A stretch of DNA of 64,000 nucleotides from contig NC_007777.1 in assembly GCF_000013345.1 (NCBI RefSeq), positions 2,914,001 to 2,978,000 on the forward strand, given 5' to 3'. Below, piece after piece: positions 25,934-35,059 of the stretch (position 1 is its first letter; the number at the start of each line of letters is the position of its first letter). A model generated the notes under the pieces. The model was given only the letters and a program-made list of their open reading frames with translations. It was not told where the DNA came from and made no database searches. The translations under genes and the position numbers were made by a program. The DNA is from Frankia casuarinae. Its GTDB lineage: Bacteria > Actinomycetota > Actinomycetes > Frankiales > Frankiaceae.

Positions 25934-27696
25934 CCGGCCGCGTCCGGGTCCACCGCGGTATCACGCCGCGAGGCCGTCTCCCCCTCGACGGAGGCCAGCT
26001 CGCGCCGGTGCCTCTGGTCGACCCGGCGCGGCTGCCGCTGGCGACCTTCCCGCCCCTCCGGCCCCTGCCGGGGGTGGTTCAGGTCGAAGGCCGGCCGCTC
26101 GGATCGGATACGGGGTATCTGGTGAAAGTTGTGCTTCGGTGGTGGGCAGGACGTCGCCCATTCCAACGAGTTCCCGTAGCCCCAGGCGTCACCACTGGTC
26201 GCCGGGTCACCATGCCGCAGCGACCGCCAAACATTGTACAGAAACGGTAGGGTGGACAGGCCGAGCAGGAAGGAGCCGGCACTCTCGATCGTGTTCAGCG
26301 TGGTGAAACCGTCGGTGGGCAGGTAGTCGGCGACCCGCCGCGGCATTCCCCTGACACCCAGCCAGTGCATCGGCAGAAACGTCACGTGGAAACCGACGAG
26401 AAGACTCCAGAAGTGCAGCTTCCCCAACTTCTCGTTCAGGAACCTTCCCGTCACCTTGGGGAACCAGAAGTACACACCGGCGAACGCGGAGAAGACGATT
26501 GTCCCGAACAGGACATAGTGCAGATGACCCACGACGTAATAGCTGTCGGTGACGTGAAAGTCGATGGGTGGGCTGGCCAGGGTGACCCCGGTCAGCCCAC
26601 CGAACAGGAAGGTGATAAGGAATCCGATCGAGAACAGCATTGGCGTGTTCAGGATGATCGTTCCGCGCCACATGGTGCCGATCCAGTTGAAGAACTTCAC
26701 CCCGGTCGGGACGGCGATCAGAAAGGACAGCAGAGAGAAGAACGGCAGCAGCACGGCACCGGTCGCGAACATGTGGTGCGCCCACACCGCCATCGACAGC
26801 GCGCCGATTCCCACGGTCGCGAAGACCAACCCCCGGTACCCGAAAATCGGTTTACGGCTGAACACCGGCAGGATCTCCGTGACGATGCCGAAGAAGGGCA
26901 GCGCGACGATGTAGACCTCGGGATGACCGAAGAACCAGAAAAGGTGCTGCCAGAGGATCGCTCCTCCGTTGCTCGCGTCGTACACGTGGGCGCCGAACCG
27001 GCGATCGGCCTCCAGCGCCAGCAGGGCCGCGGTGAGTACCGGGAACGCGAGCAGCGCCAGCACCGACGTAATCAGCACGTTCCAGGTGAAGATCGGCATT
27101 CGGAACAGGAGCATGCCCGGCGCGCGCAGCGTGATGATCGTGGTGATGAAGTTGACGCTCGCCAGCACGGTGCTCAGCCCGGACATCACCAGGCCCACCG
27201 CCCACAGATCACCGCCGAGGTGCGGCGAGTACTGCGCCGAGGTCAACGGGGAGTACGCGAACCAGCCGAAGTCCGCCGCCCCGCCCCGGGTCAGGAACCC
27301 GGAGACGACGATCAGACCGCCGACCAGATACAGCCAGTAGCCCAAGGCGTTCAACCGGGGGAAGGCGATGTCAGGCGCCCCGATCTGCAACGGGACAAGA
27401 TAGTTCGCGAACGCGGAGAACAGCGGGGTCGCGAACAACAGCATCATCACCGTGCCGTGGATCGTAAAAAACTGGTTGTACCGCTCGTTCGAGACGATCT
27501 GTAGACCGGGCCGGGCCAGTTCCCCCCGCATTAGCATCGCGAGGATCCCGGCGAATAGGAAGAACCCGAACGAGGTCACCAGATACATCAGACCGATCGA
27601 CTTGTGATCGGTCGTACCGAGGATGTCCAGGGCCGTCGGCGGCTCCCCTCGCTGCTCCCCGACACTCGGCGGAAAAGGACGGACCTCGACCGTCAT
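25930..27696 (-). CDS. ctaD: Cytochrome c oxidase subunit I
   Basis: 588 residues, 12 membrane helices. Heme a and a3/CuB ligands are visible: [11 protein letters not shown] (first His), [14 protein letters not shown] with the His-Tyr pair, HHMFATG, and GHLHYVLFG. After about residue 520 a long charged, non-membrane tail replaces the usual short C-terminus. ATG 27696 is taken as start. It heads a ctaD-ctaF-small-qcrA-qcrB unit that lacks ctaC and ctaE, so subunits II and III must come from elsewhere. Confidence 0.95.
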   Translation of the reverse strand: MTVEVRPFPPSVGEQRGEPPTALDILGTTDHKSIGLMYLVTSFGFFLFAGILAMLMRGELARPGLQIVSNERYNQFFTIHGTVMMLLFATPLFSAFANYLVPLQIGAPDIAFPRLNALGYWLYLVGGLIVVSGFLTRGGAADFGWFAYSPLTSAQYSPHLGGDLWAVGLVMSGLSTVLASVNFITTIITLRAPGMLLFRMPIFTWNVLITSVLALLAFPVLTAALLALEADRRFGAHVYDASNGGAILWQHLFWFFGHPEVYIVALPFFGIVTEILPVFSRKPIFGYRGLVFATVGIGALSMAVWAHHMFATGAVLLPFFSLLSFLIAVPTGVKFFNWIGTMWRGTIILNTPMLFSIGFLITFLFGGLTGVTLASPPIDFHVTDSYYVVGHLHYVLFGTIVFSAFAGVYFWFPKVTGRFLNEKLGKLHFWSLLVGFHVTFLPMHWLGVRGMPRRVADYLPTDGFTTLNTIESAGSFLLGLSTLPFLYNVWRSLRHGDPATSGDAWGYGNSLEWATSCPPPKHNFHQIPRIRSERPAFDLNHPRQGPEGREGRQRQPRRVDQRHRRELASVEGETASRRDTAVDPDAAG

Positions 27697-27956
27697 CGGG
27701 CCATCCGACCAGACACGGCCACGTCGGGCACGAGTTCCTCCTCGCATACTATTCAAGCCAGCGAAAACGGGCGGTCTCGACAACCGGACATGCCGCCAGG
27801 ATCACCCGCTACGAATGGCTCACCCGCTCGTCGGCGTATGGATGTACCGGCAGTGCATCACGTCTCTACCAACCTCCGCCGCGTTGAAACGCCCGGCCAC
27901 CGGAAAATCCACTCCCCACAGATCCGCGACCGCCGCCGGGCCGTGACCGAGACGCC

Positions 27957-29768
27957 TCATCCCGGGTCGGTGCCGTCGAGGGGTCGGAGGGTGGCGGCAG
28001 TCTCCAGAACCAGGGCATGGACGAACGCCTGGGGAATGTTGCCACGCAGCTGGCGCTGAGTGACATCGAACTCCTCGGCGTAGATGCCGGGCGGCCCGCA
28101 GGCGGCGCGGCCACGCTCGAAGTACCGCCGGGCCTGATCGTGCCGGCCGGCACGGTGGTAGGCCAGCGCCAGCCAGAAGCCGCACAGCAGGAAGGCCCCT
28201 TCGGCCACCCCGAGCCGGATCCCGGCATGATCGAATCGGTAGACGTAGCCGTCGTCGGTCAGCTGCTCGGCCACCGCCCGCAGCGTCGCCACCGACACCG
28301 GGTCGCGGACGTCGACCGCTCCCCGCACCGCGGGCAGCAGCAGCGCCGCGTCCACCCGCGGGTCGTCGGTCGCCCGCTGCCAGCGCCCGCTCGAATGCCG
28401 CATCTCCTCGCGGGCGGCGCTGAGCAGCCGCCTTGCCAGCGCCCGCCAGCCGTCGGCCTCCCCCACCCCGGCGCCGTCCACGCCGGCCAAGGCGAGCAGC
28501 CCTGCCGCGCAGGTCAACCGGCTGTGCGTCCAGTGCCGCGGCTCCAGCTCCCAGACCCCTGTGTCCGGGATCCGCCAGCGTGCCGCGATCACCCCGGCGG
28601 TCACCGCCGCGGCCCGCCGGGCGTCATCGGTCAGCCGGCCCCGCCGCGCCGCGGCCGCCAGCAGCAGCGCCGCCTCCCCGAAGACGTCCAGCTGGAACTG
28701 GTGGCCGACCTTGTTCCCGACCACGTCGTCGCCGCCGGGGTACCCCGGCAGATCGAGTCGGCGCTCGTCCGGGATCGGGCCACCGCGGGCGGTGTAGGCC
28801 GGACGCAGGTTCGGGCCGTCCGCCAACAGCCGTTCGGTGACGAACGTGACGGCGTCGTCGAGCAGCCCGTCGAGGCCGGCCCGCGCGGCCGCCAGCCCCG
28901 CGTAGCACTGATCTCGGATCCAGACATACCGATAGTCGTAGTCGCGGCCCTGACGGGCCCGCTCGGGCAGGGAGGTGCTGGCCGCGGCCACCATCCCGTG
29001 CCCGCCGCCGGTCAGCCCGCGCAGCACCGCGACCGCGTGCTGAGCGTCGCGGACACCGGCCAGGCTCGACAGCTCCGGTACCGCGGACCGCCAGGCCCGC
29101 TTCGTCTCGGCCCACAGCACGTCCGGGACCGGACGGTCCGCCGGCAGCTCACCGAGCTCCAGCACAAGATCGAGACAGTCGCCGGCCCGCACCAGGCGCT
29201 CCGCGACGAGACTGCCACCGCCCGCATCATGGTCGATCCGGGCGACCGCCGCGAGCCGTCCCGACCAGCGCAGCTCCAGCTCGCCGACTCGCCCGCACCA
29301 GGCCTCCACCCCGTCCGGCCCGTCCAGCCCGTCTTGCCGCAGCCCCGCCACCGCCCGCCGGCCGAACCCGGGACGCGGATCCAGCGTCACCCGCACCGGC
29401 ACGGTCCCCTCGACCCCGAGAATCCGGCGCAGCAGCACCGCACGGTGCCGCCGCCCGGGGAGGGCGAGAGCCTCCCGGCACTCCGCCACGCCCGCCCGCG
29501 TCACCCACCGGCTGTGCCAGATCAACGACCGGTCCTCGTAGTAACCGCCCCAGGTGAAGGCGGTCGCCGGAGTCACCGAGTAGGAGCCGGCGCCACCGAT
29601 CAGCGTCGAGAACACCGCGTCGTCCGCCCACGAGGGCACGCACATCCAACACACGCGGCCGTCCGGGCCGATCAGCGCACCCCGTTCCCCGTCCGCGAGC
29701 AGGGCGAACTCACGCAGCGTCGGCACCAGCCCCGGATTATCGTCCCGCTCGCTCCGCTCCGCTGTCAT
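27957..29768 (-). CDS. Glycoside hydrolase family 15 protein (glucoamylase/trehalase type)
   Basis: 603 residues, the usual size. N-terminal beta-sandwich domain (about 1-250) has ERGALIGPDGRVCWMCVPSWADDAVFSTLIGG; the catalytic (alpha/alpha)6 barrel has DYDYRYVWIRDQCYAGLAAARAG (general acid region, about 305) and the C-terminal EEFDVTQRQLRGNIPQAFVHALVL with the second catalytic Glu. Family members include actinobacterial trehalases and glucoamylases; the sequence alone does not separate them. ATG 29768 chosen, with GGAGGG about 10 bp upstream. Cytoplasmic, no signal peptide. Confidence 0.9.
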   Translation of the reverse strand: MTAERSERDDNPGLVPTLREFALLADGERGALIGPDGRVCWMCVPSWADDAVFSTLIGGAGSYSVTPATAFTWGGYYEDRSLIWHSRWVTRAGVAECREALALPGRRHRAVLLRRILGVEGTVPVRVTLDPRPGFGRRAVAGLRQDGLDGPDGVEAWCGRVGELELRWSGRLAAVARIDHDAGGGSLVAERLVRAGDCLDLVLELGELPADRPVPDVLWAETKRAWRSAVPELSSLAGVRDAQHAVAVLRGLTGGGHGMVAAASTSLPERARQGRDYDYRYVWIRDQCYAGLAAARAGLDGLLDDAVTFVTERLLADGPNLRPAYTARGGPIPDERRLDLPGYPGGDDVVGNKVGHQFQLDVFGEAALLLAAAARRGRLTDDARRAAAVTAGVIAARWRIPDTGVWELEPRHWTHSRLTCAAGLLALAGVDGAGVGEADGWRALARRLLSAAREEMRHSSGRWQRATDDPRVDAALLLPAVRGAVDVRDPVSVATLRAVAEQLTDDGYVYRFDHAGIRLGVAEGAFLLCGFWLALAYHRAGRHDQARRYFERGRAACGPPGIYAEEFDVTQRQLRGNIPQAFVHALVLETAATLRPLDGTDPG

Positions 29769-30038
29769 CGGCGCGTGCCCTCCACATCCGGCATGCCCAC
29801 CCCCTTCCCTGCCCCGCCACTCCCCGGACCGGGCTGTCACTCCCTCGGCTGTCGGCACGACGTAGGGGTTCCGCTGCCGGCACGACAGCTGCCGACACGG
29901 CACCTCGGCACGGCACAGGCCGCGATGCCCAGGCGCTCGATCGCCGGCACAGCGGCTACCTCCCGAGGTAGGGGCCCGAGGTAGGGGATGGCCTCCCCGG
30001 GCGGGGTGGCGGGAACGGGCAGATCGCAGGTGGGGAAA

Positions 30039-31838
30039 CTACCTGCGGGCGGCGTGCGGGAGGTGCTCCCTCGCCTCCTGCCACTTGCCCTTGAAGCCCT
30101 GCACGGCGATGCCGACGGCCTCTGGGTCGCCCTGCAGGAACGCCCGGGCGGTCTTGCGCATCTGCTCGGGCCGGACGTGCGGCGGCAGCGGCGGCACCTT
30201 CGCGTCGACAACGACCTCAAGCACAACCGGCCGGTCCGCAGCCAGCGCCTGTTCCCACGCGGCACCGATCTTGTCCGGCGAGTCGCAGCGGATCCCGGTG
30301 AAACCGAGGAGCCGGGCGAAATCCGCCGCCGGCACATACGGGATCTTCTGCGTCTCGACATTGATCCGATCACCCGCCATCACCCGCTGCTCGTAGGAGA
30401 CCTGGTTGAGGTCCTCGTTCACGAACACGGTGAACACCAGCCGCGGATCGGTGTTCATCCTCTCCCAGTACCGCTTGACCGTGAACAGCTCGTTCATGCC
30501 CAGCATCGAGAACGCCCCGTCGCCGACGAACGCGATCACCGGTCGTTCCGGATAGGCCAGCTTCGCCGCCACCGCGTAGGGCACTCCGGGCAGCATGGTC
30601 GCCAGGGTTCCCGACAACGACGCCTTCATGTCCCCACGGATGCGCAGGTAACGGGCCCACCAGGTGGTCGCCGACCCGGAGTCCGCGGTGAGGATCGCGT
30701 TATCGGGCAGTCGCTTGTCCAACTCGTACGCGACGATCTGCGGGTTCATCGGATCCGCCCGCAGCCTGGCCCGGTCCGCCAGCACCCGCTGCCAGGTCGC
30801 CACCTCCCGTTCGATGAACCGCCGCCAGGAACGGTCCTCCTTGCGGATGAGCAGGGGAATCAACTGGCGCAGCGTCTCGGCCGCGTCGCCGACGAGATGA
30901 ACATCCATCGGATAACGAATACCGATCATCCGGCCGTCGATATCGATCTGGACGCCGGCGGCCTGGCCCTCCCGCGGCAGCCACTCCGAGTAGGGGAAGC
31001 TCGTCCCGACCAGGAGGAGCGTGTCGGCGCCCATCACCATCTTGTGGCTGGCTTCGCTGCCGAGCAGCCCGATGGGGCCGGTCACGAACGGCAGGGTATC
31101 GGGGAGCGCATCCTTGCCGAGCAGGGCCTTGGCGACACCCGCGCCGAGCAGGTCGGCGGCCTCCGTCACCTCCTCGCGGGCGCCGGCCGCCCCTTGCCCG
31201 ATCAACATCGCCACCCGGCGGCCCCGATTCAGCACGGCGGCGGCGCGGCGCACCTCGTCCGGATCCGGCAGGATGCGTGGTTTCGTCCAGCCAATGCTGG
31301 TCCGCACCGCCCCGTGCTCATGCGGAGGCTCGGTGTACTTCTCCTCCTGGACATCCTCCGGGAAGATCAGGCAGACCGGCGCCCGGCTGGACAGCGCTGT
31401 CTTCATCGCCCGATCGACGAGATGACGGGCGCTGGGCGGGGCCATGCAGTACTGCACGTACTCGGTGACGTCCTTGAACAGCGAGATCAGATCGATTTCC
31501 TGCTGGTAGTGGGCGCCGAGGGAGGTCCGCCGCTGCTGGCCGACGATCGCCAGCACCGGCTGATGGTCGAGCCGGGCGTCGTAGAGACCGTTGAGCAGAT
31601 GGATCGCCCCCGGGCCGGAGGTCGCGACACACGCGCCTACCTCACCGGTGAACTTGGCGTGCGCGCAGGCCATGAACGCCGCCATCTCCTCGTGCCGGGT
31701 CTGCAGGAACCCAGGATCACCGCCGGCCCGGTCGAAAGCCCCGAGGAAGCCGTTGATGCCGTCCCCGGGATAGCCGAATATGCGGTGAACACCCCAGCCG
31801 GTCAACCGCTGCAGGACATAGTCCGCGACCTGTGACAT
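30039..31838 (-). CDS. Thiamine-pyrophosphate-dependent pyruvate oxidase/dehydrogenase (PoxB-like)
   Basis: 599 residues with the three TPP-enzyme domains: PYR domain with the catalytic Glu in QTRHEEMAAFMACAHAKFTG (about 50), central domain (about 195-335), and PP domain with GDGAFSMLGMNELFTV ... NEDLNQ (about 435-475). Overall it resembles PoxB and related acetolactate-synthase superfamily oxidases. The C-terminal membrane-binding helix of E. coli PoxB is not obvious (ends GFKGKWQEAREHLPHAARR). ATG 31838 used. Probably turns pyruvate into acetate and CO2, feeding electrons to quinone; other 2-oxoacids are possible. Confidence 0.85.
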   Translation of the reverse strand: MSQVADYVLQRLTGWGVHRIFGYPGDGINGFLGAFDRAGGDPGFLQTRHEEMAAFMACAHAKFTGEVGACVATSGPGAIHLLNGLYDARLDHQPVLAIVGQQRRTSLGAHYQQEIDLISLFKDVTEYVQYCMAPPSARHLVDRAMKTALSSRAPVCLIFPEDVQEEKYTEPPHEHGAVRTSIGWTKPRILPDPDEVRRAAAVLNRGRRVAMLIGQGAAGAREEVTEAADLLGAGVAKALLGKDALPDTLPFVTGPIGLLGSEASHKMVMGADTLLLVGTSFPYSEWLPREGQAAGVQIDIDGRMIGIRYPMDVHLVGDAAETLRQLIPLLIRKEDRSWRRFIEREVATWQRVLADRARLRADPMNPQIVAYELDKRLPDNAILTADSGSATTWWARYLRIRGDMKASLSGTLATMLPGVPYAVAAKLAYPERPVIAFVGDGAFSMLGMNELFTVKRYWERMNTDPRLVFTVFVNEDLNQVSYEQRVMAGDRINVETQKIPYVPAADFARLLGFTGIRCDSPDKIGAAWEQALAADRPVVLEVVVDAKVPPLPPHVRPEQMRKTARAFLQGDPEAVGIAVQGFKGKWQEAREHLPHAARR

Positions 31839-32252
31839 AGCTGCGCTTCCCTCCCACCCATCGATCAGCCGACCGCCGCTCGCACCAGCACCGTGAGTCT
31901 GGGTATGGACGGTGCACGCCACCGTCAAACCCGTTCGTCGCGGCCGGTCCCGGCCGGTCTCTCGTGCCGTTGAAGGACCGTCGCCCGACGCACCGACGTC
32001 ATTGTCAGCCGAATGTAAGGTTCGTTCCCGAGTCATGCCGGCATCCCGGGGCAGGAACAGGAAGATGACAGGCGACGCGGAGTCGGCGCCCGGGCGGAGA
32101 GCGACCCACGGGCGACCCACGGGCAGTACCCGGCACGCAGGGTCCCCGGCACGCACGTTCGGGGCGGGACCGCATCAGTCCGCATCAGTCCGATCCGCCC
32201 AGGCCCGCCCTCGAACACCTAGATCCGTCCCCGAACAGGCGAGAGGAGCAAC
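31839..32252. promoter_or_regulatory. Divergent spacer between pox-like gene and hpnR, with micro-tandem duplications
   Basis: 414 bp with no supported gene. Three short tandem duplications lie within 90 bp: GCGACCCACGG twice (32101-32122), CCGGCACGCA twice with a 5-bp gap (about 32130-32155), and CGCATCAGTC twice (32171-32190). hpnR has a GAGAGGAG ribosome-binding site just before its ATG. Confidence 0.6.
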
Positions 32253-33761
32253 ATGCGTGTCCTGCTGGTTCATCCCAGCGCGCTGATGTACTCGAAGATC
32301 TTCCTACGGCTCGAACCGCTGGGGCTGGAACGGGTGGCGGCCGCGCTGCTCGCCGCGGGCCACGAGGTGAGCATGCTCGATCTTCAGGTGGAGAAACCGG
32401 CCGCCTACGCGCGCCACCTGCGAAAGTGCCGTCCCGACGCGGTGATGTTCGGGGTGAACTATCTCGCGAACGTCCCCGAGGTCATCGAGTTCGCGCACCG
32501 GGCGAAGCGGGAACTGCCCGACTGCCTGGTCGTGGCCGGCGGCCACAGCGTCTCCTTCATCGCCGAGCACCTGCTGAAGCAGTGCGACGGCGCACTCGAT
32601 GTGGTCGCGCGCGGCGAGGGCGAAGTGGTCGCCCCACGCATCCTCGAAGCCGACCGCGCCCGTCTCGCGGACGTCCCGGGCGCGGTCACCGCCGACGGGG
32701 CGGGCCCGACCCCGGCCCTGCTACCCGGCCTCGACGAGCCGCTACCGGCCCGCCATCTGCTGGCCCACCGCCGCCGCTACTTCATCGGGGAACTGGACCC
32801 GTGCGCCTCGGTCGAGTTCACTCGCGGCTGCCCATGGGACTGCTCCTTCTGCAGCGCCTGGACCTTCTACGGCCGCAGCTACCGCCGCCTCTCCCCGGAC
32901 GCGGCCGGCGAGGAACTGTCCGCCATCCGGGAACCGAACGTCTTCATCGTCGATGACGTCGCCTTCATCAGGCCTGAACACGGCATGGCCATCGCCGATC
33001 AGGTCGAACGCCGAGGGATTCGCAAACGGTACTATCTGGAAACCCGTAGCGACGTCCTGCTGCGCCATCCCGAGGTGTTCGAGCGCTGGCGCCGCCTCGG
33101 CCTCGAATACATGTTTCTGGGCATGGAAGCCCTCGACGCGGACGGCTTGGACCTCTACCACAAGCGGATCTCCCCGGACGAGAACATCCGCGCCCTCGAA
33201 GTTGCCCGAAAGATCGGCATCACGGTCGCGGTGAACCTCATCGCCGACCCGGACTGGGACGAGAAGCAGTTCCGTCTCGTCCGCGAATGGGCGTTGTCGG
33301 TGCCGGAAATCGTGCATCTCACGGTGTGCACCCCCTATCCGGGTACGGAGATCTGGCACACCCAGTCCCGGCGGCTCACCACCCTGGACTACCGGCTGTT
33401 CGACATCCAGCACGCCGTCGTCCCCACCCGGCTCCCCCTCGACCGCTTCTACCGCGAGCTCGTCGCCACCCAGGCGGTCCTCAACCGCAAACACCTGGGC
33501 GCGAAGGCGCTTGCCGCGACCGCCCGGATCGTCGCCGCGAACCTGGCGCGTGGCCAGACGAACTTCCCACGGATGCTCTGGAAATTCCCCCGGGTCTACA
33601 ATGCCGGCCGGCTGTACGCCGAGCACCAGCATCCCGCCCGCTACCGGCTGCCGGAGCCCGTCCCCGCGGCCATGACCCCGCGGCGGCGCGAGCTGTACGT
33701 CCATCAGCCCGCCGCTCGCCACCCAGTGGCGAGCAGGGAACGGGAGAGGACCGATCCATGA
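32253..33761 (+). CDS. hpnR: Hopanoid C-3 methylase (B12-binding radical SAM protein)
   Basis: 502 residues. N-terminal cobalamin-binding Rossmann domain (LLVHPSALMYSKIFLRLEPL, then FGVNYLANVPEVIEFA), then the radical SAM core with the 4Fe-4S triad in FTRGCPWDCSFCSAWTFYG (CxxxCxxC, about 194-201), followed by IREPNVFIVDDVAFI and YLETRSDVLLRHPEV. These stretches match my memory of HpnR, which methylates hopanoids at C-3 of ring A. ATG 32253 follows GAGAGGAG. No other hopanoid gene is in the window, so it sits apart from any hpn cluster here. Divergent from the pox-like gene. Confidence 0.88.
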   Translation: MRVLLVHPSALMYSKIFLRLEPLGLERVAAALLAAGHEVSMLDLQVEKPAAYARHLRKCRPDAVMFGVNYLANVPEVIEFAHRAKRELPDCLVVAGGHSVSFIAEHLLKQCDGALDVVARGEGEVVAPRILEADRARLADVPGAVTADGAGPTPALLPGLDEPLPARHLLAHRRRYFIGELDPCASVEFTRGCPWDCSFCSAWTFYGRSYRRLSPDAAGEELSAIREPNVFIVDDVAFIRPEHGMAIADQVERRGIRKRYYLETRSDVLLRHPEVFERWRRLGLEYMFLGMEALDADGLDLYHKRISPDENIRALEVARKIGITVAVNLIADPDWDEKQFRLVREWALSVPEIVHLTVCTPYPGTEIWHTQSRRLTTLDYRLFDIQHAVVPTRLPLDRFYRELVATQAVLNRKHLGAKALAATARIVAANLARGQTNFPRMLWKFPRVYNAGRLYAEHQHPARYRLPEPVPAAMTPRRRELYVHQPAARHPVASRERERTDP

Positions 33762-33820
33762 CGACCGGGAGGCGGTCCTGCCGCTGAGGCTGCCACGGTC
33801 TCGGCTACCGCGGTCGCACC

Positions 33821-33857
33821 GGTCAACGGTCGTGCCCGCCCAGGTCAACGGGTCGTG
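33821..33857. repeat. Degenerate duplication spanning the ctaG stop codon
   Basis: GGTCAACGGTCGTG (33821-33834) and GGTCAACGGGTCGTG (33843-33857) differ by one base. In the coding sense both read CACGACC(C)GTTGACC, the last codons and stop of the CtaG-like gene, repeated 22-23 bp downstream. Confidence 0.75.
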
Positions 33858-35059
33858 TCCAGGCGAGCGAGCCAGTCATTGTACGCCCGCCAGCTCGCCT
33901 CATCATCGTCGAGGTCGACGGATCGCGCCCGGGCGGCCGGTCTGGCGACCACCATGGTGGTGGGGGCGGGTTCGTGGCCGGTGTGGGTGGCAAAGGTCGC
34001 GGTACGGGCCCGTTCCAGCCAGCTCGAACGGGCCCGGCGCACCGGCTCGGGTTTACGCGTCCATACCCGAAACAGCAGCACGATGAGCACAACCATGATC
34101 CCGTCACCGACGACCCACATGATAGCGCCGCCGGTCTGAGTGTCCAGCAGGGGGCTGCTGCCCCAGGTGTGCGGTGCCATGGCAATCGGGGTGCGGGACT
34201 GTAGCAGGACGACGCCGACGAGGGTGTCGACGCCCATGGACAGGATGACGAGCGCGAGCCGGCCGGGCATGGACAACCGCCAGCGGATCGGTTCGTCGCC
34301 GACGAGCAGCACGAAGAACTGGTAGCCGGCAGCGAGGTAGAGAACGTGTTCGAGCTGGCCGAGCCAGGGCCGGGCCATCGCCTCGTTCATGAAGCCGGTG
34401 AGGTGGGTTCCGATGATCGTGATGGCGTAGCCGGCGAGGGCGGCGGGCGGGGAGACCAGGACGCTGACCGGCCATGAGCGGATCATCTTACGGACCCTGG
34501 TGTGCAGGGGGTTGCCGACAGCGTGCAGCAGGAGGATGAGGGGCCGGCCCGCGACGAACAGCGGTGGCGCCACCATGATCAGCATCAGATGCTGGACCAT
34601 GTGCATGCTGAACAGCGCTTCATCGTAGACGCCGACGGCGCTGCTCGTCGCGAGGACCACCACCGCGACACTGGCGAGGTGGGCGCAGGTGCGGGGCCAG
34701 GGCCAGGACCGCGCGGGATGGCGGGCGCGGACCCGGGCGACGCCCCACAGGTACAGGACAGTGACCGGCACGAGGAAGGCGAGCGCGGCCGCGTCAAGCT
34801 GCCAGGTGTCCACCAGACGCGCCGGGGTCAGCGGGGGCGGCCCGTCGCCCTGGCCCCAGCGGCACCACGAAACCGGCAACAGGGGTGTCGTCGGCTGGCG
34901 GCGGGTCCACCAGGTGGCCGCGGCCGCCGCCCCCGCCATGACAGTGACAGCGGCCAGCGCGACCCGGGCACGGCGCCCACGCCTTCCGCGCTCGCCGAGA
35001 TCGATCAGAGATGAGGTGTCCCGGGTCATGGTGTCTCCGCGAGGTCGGGGTGCGCTCAT
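33845..35059 (-). CDS. ctaG: CtaG (caa3-type) cytochrome c oxidase assembly factor family protein
   Basis: 404 residues, about 8-9 membrane helices. Family motifs: DEALFSMHMVQHLMLIMVAPPLFVAGRP (conserved His, about 180-205), LEHVLYLAAGYQFFVLLVGDEP and ILSMGVDTLVGVVLL. His/Met positions in the helices suggest copper handling. ATG 35059 overlaps the DyP stop (ATGA); ATG 35029 with GGAGA upstream is an alternative. Forms one unit with SCO1-like and DyP genes, consistent with copper delivery to an oxidase. Confidence 0.87.
   Translation of the reverse strand: MSAPRPRGDTMTRDTSSLIDLGERGRRGRRARVALAAVTVMAGAAAAATWWTRRQPTTPLLPVSWCRWGQGDGPPPLTPARLVDTWQLDAAALAFLVPVTVLYLWGVARVRARHPARSWPWPRTCAHLASVAVVVLATSSAVGVYDEALFSMHMVQHLMLIMVAPPLFVAGRPLILLLHAVGNPLHTRVRKMIRSWPVSVLVSPPAALAGYAITIIGTHLTGFMNEAMARPWLGQLEHVLYLAAGYQFFVLLVGDEPIRWRLSMPGRLALVILSMGVDTLVGVVLLQSRTPIAMAPHTWGSSPLLDTQTGGAIMWVVGDGIMVVLIVLLFRVWTRKPEPVRRARSSWLERARTATFATHTGHEPAPTTMVVARPAARARSVDLDDDEASWRAYNDWLARLDTTR

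Noticed and set aside
26365..27504. 379-codon plus-strand frame opposite ctaD
   Set aside because: Shadow of ctaD; no family likeness.
28017..31835. Plus-strand frames of 655 and 615 codons opposite the GH15 and TPP enzyme genes
   Set aside because: Shadow frames; no ribosome-binding sites, no known motif, opposite well-supported genes.
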